Positions 7,081 through 10,063 of a DNA stretch of 10,063 nt are shown here, piece after piece. The DNA is from CAZPMT01 sp964587655 (GTDB lineage Bacteria; Hydrogenedentota; Hydrogenedentia; Hydrogenedentales; SLHB01), in assembly GCA_964587655.1 (NCBI GenBank), contig CAZPMT010000171.1, positions 1 through 10,063 on the forward strand. The letters are read 5' to 3'. A program made the translations under genes and the position numbers. Each line of letters starts with the position of its first letter. The stretch's first letter is position 1. Below the pieces are notes generated by a model. That model was not told where the DNA came from, did not search any database, and was given only the letters and a program-made list of their open reading frames with translations.

Positions 7081-7668
7081 CTATTCCGGAACCGGCCCGA
7101 CCTCGAGCGTGTCGGGTCCGGCGATGCCAACCACAAGCACGGGCGCACCTGTCTCGAGTAACTCATGGTGCTGGGTGATCGCCCGGTATTCCATCGTTCG
7201 ACTCTGCACGTTCACGGTGACCTTCCCGGCGCCTTGGCCCGCAGGCGGAATGCTGAGATAGACTGTGGCCTGGGCGCCCACGGCGCGTTCAATCCGGACG
7301 TTGCCTTCGGCTTGGAGCTTGCTCAGAAGACTCATCAGCCAGCCAACCACGATCATGGCCACGAAGCCCGCAGCCAAGCCGATCGGGAACGACATGCCAG
7401 AGAACGCCGGACTGGCCCCCGCCGCGAGGCCGGCGAGGCCGAAGAAGGTCAATGCGGCGCAGACCGATCGGAAGCTCAGAACATTGAAGTACCACGTGGC
7501 GCCGTGGTCTTGGGAATGACTATCCCCGGCTTGATGGCCAGGGCCGAAATCGACGTGATGACCCCCGGCCACGTCATGATCGCCGCCGATGCCGGCGATC
7601 GTCAGGACGAATTGGCAAATAAGTATGATCCCCCCGAGTACCGCGCAAACCAGAAATACGATTTCCAT
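7081..7668 (-). CDS. NfeD/YuaF-like membrane protein, flotillin partner
   Basis: Predicted 195 residues. One membrane helix (about 3-26) is followed by a His/Asp-rich extracytoplasmic stretch (residues 30-55, six His and five Asp). Two further hydrophobic segments lie at about 68-90 and 95-117, then a C-terminal beta-rich domain (about 120-195) with GNVRIERAVGAQATVYLSIPP and GAPVLVVGIAGPDTLEV, consistent with the small OB-fold of short NfeD/YuaF proteins. These proteins act with flotillins in membrane domains (yuaF-yuaG in Bacillus). Here flotillin is encoded two genes downstream on the same strand. ATG at 7668 was preferred over ATG 7704 because the membrane helix starts there and GGGAGG lies nine bases upstream; the extra 12 residues of the longer form would be read from a hairpin. 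The flotillin link makes the assignment stronger than the sequence alone. The protease domain of long NfeD proteins is absent. Confidence 0.8.
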   Translation of the reverse strand: MEIVFLVCAVLGGIILICQFVLTIAGIGGDHDVAGGHHVDFGPGHQAGDSHSQDHGATWYFNVLSFRSVCAALTFFGLAGLAAGASPAFSGMSFPIGLAAGFVAMIVVGWLMSLLSKLQAEGNVRIERAVGAQATVYLSIPPAGQGAGKVTVNVQSRTMEYRAITQHHELLETGAPVLVVGIAGPDTLEVGPVPE

Positions 7669-7683
7669 ATCCGCCTGCCTCCC

Positions 7684-7722
7684 GGTTACGGGGCCGCGGC
7701 GCAACGCCTTCGTCCCCGTACC
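7684..7722 (-). other. Hairpin in the leader of the NfeD-like gene
   Basis: GGTTACGGGG at 7684-7693 pairs with CCCCGTACC at 7714-7722 (one bulged base), and inside the loop GGCG (7698-7701) pairs with CGCC (7705-7708). The structure abuts the GGGAGG ribosome site at 7678-7683 of the gene starting at 7668. It could limit access to the ribosome site or stabilise the transcript. It is not followed by T residues, so it is unlikely to be a terminator. Confidence 0.35.
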
Positions 7723-7780
7723 CCGCTACAATGGAATTCTGAACCTCTTGATCCACGAATTCAAACGCATCGAATACGGT

Positions 7781-8776
7781 TCAACGACTCACGGGCACGG
7801 CCGCGCTTCCCTGTTTGTGAGAAAGATAGGCCGCTTCCATCAGCGCCGTGAGCTGCGTGCCTTCCTCCAGGCCGAACGGGATCGGCATCCCTTCAAGAAT
7901 GCCGCTCACCCAGATGCGGATCGGACGGGGAAGCGCCTGCGGGAGATCCGCCGGACGCACCCAGCCGCGAACCGCTCCATCGGTCTTCTCTGAAGAGATG
8001 CGCACTTGATCTTCCGGTCCGCCGATGAAAAGGCTGCCGGCCGTACCGTGCAGTTCGAGACAGTCGGGACTACTTGACGCCACGAAACTCGTTTCGGCGA
8101 CACCGATGCATTTGTTTTCGAATTCGATGACCGACACGGCGTTGTCCTCGACCGCGTGTTCCGTGAAGTAGTTGAAGGTCGAGGAAACCTTCAATGGTTT
8201 CCCGCCGAGCCACCGTGCGAGGTACATGGGATGCGCGCCCAGGTCCATCATGGCCCCGCCGCCGCATTGGATCGGGTCGTAGAAGTGCGGCGGAAGCCAG
8301 CCCCCGCTCGCCCCGTTGTGGGCGACGCGCACGCGCAGAAAGGTCACGTCGCCTATCAGCTTCTCGTCGGCCACGCGCTTCGCGAAGAGATGTTTGGAAA
8401 CCGTTCGCGCGGGAAAGGAGATGCAGAACTTCACGCCGGAGTTGCGGACCGCCTCCGCGATCTCGTCGCATTCGCGCACGGTGAGCGCCATGACCTTTTC
8501 CGTGAAGATGTGCTTCTTCGCTTTCGCAGCGGCGACCATGACCTCCGCATGCCGGTCGGTCGGCGCGTCGACGACGACCGCGTCAACGTCGCCGCGCCGG
8601 ACAAAGGTGAGGAGATCCGGTTCGAAGGGCACATTCAACTCCGCGGCCCATTGCTTTCCACGTTCCGGGAGTTCGTCCCATACCGCCGTGATGCCGACAT
8701 CCGGCATTTTCCTCAGCTCTTCAGCATACCCGCGGGCATGGACATGCCAACCGCTCAACATTCCCACGCGTAACAT
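7781..8776 (-). CDS. Gfo/Idh/MocA-family NAD(P)-dependent oxidoreductase
   Basis: Predicted 331 residues, the usual size for this family, which oxidises or reduces sugars, inositols and related polyols with NAD(P). The N-terminal Rossmann fold begins LRVGMLSGWHVHARGY; the usual GxGxxG is replaced by GWHVHARGY (9-17). AVVVDAPTDRHAEVMVAAAKA (about 66-86) is the typical 'P...H..v..aa..GkHv' element, and it is followed by TEKVMAL, where Lys94 of the EKP motif is kept but the proline is Val95. The C-terminal half has GGGAMMDLGAHPMYL (172-186) with Asp178 and His182 at the family's active-site positions. ATG at 8776 fits the start of the first beta strand; ATG at 8818 would add 14 residues unlike the family. 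No signal peptide, so cytoplasmic. A promoter-like site lies just upstream. It is first on the minus strand and 112 bases from the NfeD-like gene, so co-transcription is possible but not shown. The substrate is unknown. Confidence 0.93.
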   Translation of the reverse strand: MLRVGMLSGWHVHARGYAEELRKMPDVGITAVWDELPERGKQWAAELNVPFEPDLLTFVRRGDVDAVVVDAPTDRHAEVMVAAAKAKKHIFTEKVMALTVRECDEIAEAVRNSGVKFCISFPARTVSKHLFAKRVADEKLIGDVTFLRVRVAHNGASGGWLPPHFYDPIQCGGGAMMDLGAHPMYLARWLGGKPLKVSSTFNYFTEHAVEDNAVSVIEFENKCIGVAETSFVASSSPDCLELHGTAGSLFIGGPEDQVRISSEKTDGAVRGWVRPADLPQALPRPIRIWVSGILEGMPIPFGLEEGTQLTALMEAAYLSHKQGSAAVPVSR

Positions 8777-8814
8777 AATCTCGTTTTCCCTTCCAGTGGG
8801 TCTTAAGCGCCGCC

Positions 8815-8853
8815 ACATCGTTTAGTGAATTATGTGCCAGGACATCGTTTAGT
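8815..8853. repeat. 12-bp direct repeat, 27-bp spacing
   Basis: ACATCGTTTAGT occurs at 8815-8826 and again at 8842-8853, starts 27 bases apart. On the minus strand the copies read ACTAAACGATGT and lie on either side of the CATAAT -10-like hexamer of the oxidoreductase promoter, one inside the -35/-10 spacer and one at the expected transcription start. That is the layout of a repressor operator pair. The alternative is a leftover insertion-sequence end with internal repeats, since a transposase remnant directly abuts it. Confidence 0.6.
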
Positions 8854-8858
8854 CGCAA
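8829..8858 (-). promoter_or_regulatory. Candidate sigma-70 promoter of the oxidoreductase gene
   Basis: On the minus strand TTGCGA (8858-8853) is followed after 18 bases by CATAAT (8834-8829), which match the TTGACA and TATAAT consensus at four and five of six positions. Transcription would start near 8822, leaving about 45 bases of leader before the ATG at 8776. The hexamers interlock with the ACTAAACGATGT direct repeats. Confidence 0.5.
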
Positions 8859-9028
8859 GCTTGCTGAAGCGCGAAATCAATGAACACGCGCTTTTCCAAA
8901 CACAGGGTAAGCATATGGACGAACGAGAAGGATGGCACAGTGAAGGCCGCCTTTCCTCCCTCAAAGTCCGCCTTCAGATACTGGTAGCCGCGAATCCCGG
9001 AGCCGTGGTATAACAAGCTCGTGGACAT
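8849..9028 (-). pseudogene. Remnant of ISL3-family transposase (N-terminus only)
   Basis: A 59-codon ORF from ATG 9028 to TAA 8849. It begins MSTSLLYHGSGIRGYQYL, then KADFEGGKAAFTV. This is the typical N-terminal opening of one branch of ISL3 transposases ('MSTSLLYHGFGIRGY.Y....EGG...F.I'), from memory of the family. After about residue 31 the similarity stops: there is no CPxCG zinc-finger region and no DDE catalytic domain, while intact members have about 400 or more residues. The rest (SFSFVHMLTLCLEKRVFIDF and onward) is not recognised and is probably read from unrelated flanking DNA. The start lies 42 bases from the divergent ankyrin gene, and the end overlaps the promoter-like region of the oxidoreductase. 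No terminal inverted repeats were found. It is most likely debris from an old insertion. Confidence 0.68.
9009..9014 (+). promoter_or_regulatory. Possible -10 element for the ankyrin gene
   Basis: TATAAC preceded by TGG resembles a -10 box (five of six) and lies 56 bases before the ATG at 9071. No good -35 hexamer is seen at the proper distance, so this is only a candidate. Confidence 0.25.
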
Positions 9029-9070
9029 GCTCGAACTCGAAGGTACGGTAAGACCGGATTAGCCGGAGAT

Positions 9071-9901
9071 ATGACTCGGATGTCTGACAAATCGGTTCCC
9101 GTGCGGGCCGTCTTGCGTTGCGGCGCGATCTTTTCCGCATGTCTTATGTGGGTCGCGCTTGCGGGTTGCGGCGAGTCGCCGAATATTGATCGCGACCTCC
9201 AGGGCGCCATGCCGGTCCACCATCTCGCGAAGTCGGGAGATCTGCCCGCGGTCCAGAAGTTGTTCGAAGAAGGCGGGACCCCGAACGTGGCCGACCTCGA
9301 TGGCGTGACGCCGCTTCATCGTGCGGCGCGCGACGGAGACATCCCGATGGCTCAATTGCTTCTGGACCATCACGCGGATGCGAACATGATCACGAAGGAC
9401 GGCTGGGACGCGGTGCACTTGGCGGCTTGGCGCGACCATGCGGAGATGGTGAAGCTGTTGCTTCGGTACGGCGCGAAAGGCAACCGGAAAACGCCGCAAG
9501 GGTGGACGACGATCCATATGGCCGCCATAAAGGGGAATCTCGAGATCCTGGAAGCGAGTCTCTTGGATTGGCCCAGCTATGGAAGCAACGGCAAGCCGTC
9601 GATCAACGAGCCCGACAACGACGGCAACCCGCCGCTGATGCTCGCGCTCAAGAATCAACATGAGAACTTCGTGGAGTCGCTGATCCTGAAGGGGGCCGAC
9701 GTGAACGCGACCGACGCCGAGGGCTTCGCGCCGCTGCATCTGGCGGTAAAGTTCGGATCTAAGAATCTCGTCTCGATGCTGGCGTTCCAGCGCGCGAACG
9801 TGAACTTCCCCAATCCCGAGGGGAAGACGCCGTATGCGTTGGCGGTCGAAGCCGGGAACGCGGAAGCAGCCAAGTTTCTATGGGAACACGGCGGACGGTA
9901 A
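9071..9901 (+). CDS. Ankyrin-repeat lipoprotein
   Basis: Predicted 276 residues. A basic N-terminus and hydrophobic stretch end in the lipobox LAGC with Cys33 as the lipidated residue, so the mature protein should be anchored to a membrane outside the cytoplasm. Almost all the rest is ankyrin repeats, about seven: near 46-76, 77-108, 109-141, 142-183, 184-215, 216-248 and 249-276. They carry the family's signatures, for example DGVTPLHRAARDGDIPMAQLLLDH, GWDAVHLAAW and EGFAPLHLAVKFG. The fourth repeat carries a loop insertion (LLDWPSYGSNGKPSIN). Ankyrin repeats bind proteins, so this is a periplasmic or surface binding scaffold with no enzymatic domain. ATG 9071 has GGAG only two bases upstream, and the in-frame ATG at 9080 has it at 11 bases; either may be used. 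It diverges from the oxidoreductase and converges on the pseudopilin-like gene three bases beyond its stop. Partner unknown. Confidence 0.9.
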   Translation: MTRMSDKSVPVRAVLRCGAIFSACLMWVALAGCGESPNIDRDLQGAMPVHHLAKSGDLPAVQKLFEEGGTPNVADLDGVTPLHRAARDGDIPMAQLLLDHHADANMITKDGWDAVHLAAWRDHAEMVKLLLRYGAKGNRKTPQGWTTIHMAAIKGNLEILEASLLDWPSYGSNGKPSINEPDNDGNPPLMLALKNQHENFVESLILKGADVNATDAEGFAPLHLAVKFGSKNLVSMLAFQRANVNFPNPEGKTPYALAVEAGNAEAAKFLWEHGGR

Positions 9902-9904
9902 CCG

Positions 9905-10063
9905 CTACAGGTTAAGGGCGTTGACAAGTTCGGCCCAGGCGCGGCTCGCTGGATACTCTCCGGGATAGTTCACGAACTCGGCATGGCCGTCCATGAAGAT
10001 GACGTTCGCGCCCTCGGTGACATTGTTGAAGCCGATGGGATTCGTGTCGACGCGGTCGAACAT
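9905..10063 (-). CDS. C-terminal end of pseudopilin-like (H-X9-DG type) protein, partial
   Basis: The last 52 codons and TAG stop of a minus-strand gene that runs off the right edge. The reading includes FNNVTEGANVIFMDGHAEFV and then NYPGEYP, the conserved tail of the prepilin-type 'H-X9-DG' proteins (related to DUF1559 pseudopilins) that are abundant in Planctomycetota, Lentisphaerota and Hydrogenedentota. Such proteins have an N-terminal prepilin methylation helix and a secreted beta-rich domain; those parts would lie outside the window. The window edge happens to fall on an in-frame ATG, but family length (usually 200-350 residues) implies the true start is further right. The motif histidine upstream of DG is not seen here (Asn/Val at that place), while the DGH core is intact. 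It is tail-to-tail with the ankyrin gene. Confidence 0.75.
   Translation of the reverse strand: MFDRVDTNPIGFNNVTEGANVIFMDGHAEFVNYPGEYPASRAWAELVNALNL

Noticed and set aside
7165..7851. A 228-codon plus-strand ORF over the NfeD-like gene
   Set aside because: It is in antisense register with the real gene and continues into the spacer; no domain is seen and its composition is typical of a shadow.
8156..8773. A 205-codon plus-strand ORF over the oxidoreductase
   Set aside because: Antisense register with a gene that has clear Gfo/Idh/MocA motifs.
8825..9013. A 62-codon plus-strand ORF before the ankyrin gene
   Set aside because: The opposite strand of the same bases encodes the ISL3-like N-terminus, which explains the open frame better.
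9059..9739. A 226-codon minus-strand ORF over the ankyrin gene
   Set aside because: Antisense register with clear ankyrin repeats and a lipobox on the plus strand.

Overview
The window is GC-rich bacterial chromosome. It carries six intact protein genes on the minus strand (about 8776 down to 243) and one intact gene on the plus strand (9071-9901), plus the 3' end of a pseudopilin-like gene entering from the right edge on the minus strand. The mixture suggests an environmental, large-genome bacterium of the Planctomycetota / Hydrogenedentota / Lentisphaerota type: a tail resembling H-X9-DG pseudopilins, a Gfo/Idh/MocA oxidoreductase, an exported SGNH hydrolase, a sugar-binding exported protein and a CxxC zinc ribbon fused to a membrane acyltransferase. 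This is an inference from gene content; there is no rRNA or marker gene to settle it.

Layout along the minus strand, in transcription order: Gfo/Idh/MocA-family oxidoreductase (8776-7781); NfeD/YuaF-like membrane protein with a His/Asp-rich loop (7668-7081); zinc-ribbon plus HGSNAT-like multi-pass acyltransferase (6950-5673); a 50-residue remnant of an IS1595-type transposase (5595-5443); flotillin (5401-3824); a large exported protein with a GH2-type sugar-binding domain (3774-997); and an exported SGNH/GDSL hydrolase overlapping it by 11 bases (1007-243). Flotillin, the GH2-like gene and the SGNH gene are close enough to be one transcript. NfeD-like proteins and flotillins normally work as a pair, so the NfeD, acyltransferase and flotillin genes look like one membrane module whose members have been spaced apart. 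Together with the sugar-binding protein and the SGNH hydrolase, the cluster could deal with acylated glycans of the cell envelope or periplasm. That is a hypothesis.

On the right, a 59-residue remnant of an ISL3-type transposase (9028-8849) lies between the oxidoreductase and an ankyrin-repeat lipoprotein (plus strand, 9071-9901). A promoter-like TTGCGA / 18 bp / CATAAT for the oxidoreductase sits at the remnant's end, and two copies of a 12-bp direct repeat overlap it. The ankyrin gene converges on a partial pseudopilin-like gene, with three bases between the stop codons.

Other non-coding structure: a 110-bp REP/BIME-like inverted repeat (two 37-bp perfect arms, 3580-3689) lies inside the apparent 5' coding region of the GH2-like gene and makes its start uncertain. 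The left 242 bases hold only a short 9-bp tandem repeat and a doubtful 23-codon ORF. No tRNA, rRNA, CRISPR array, phage gene or intact mobile element is visible.
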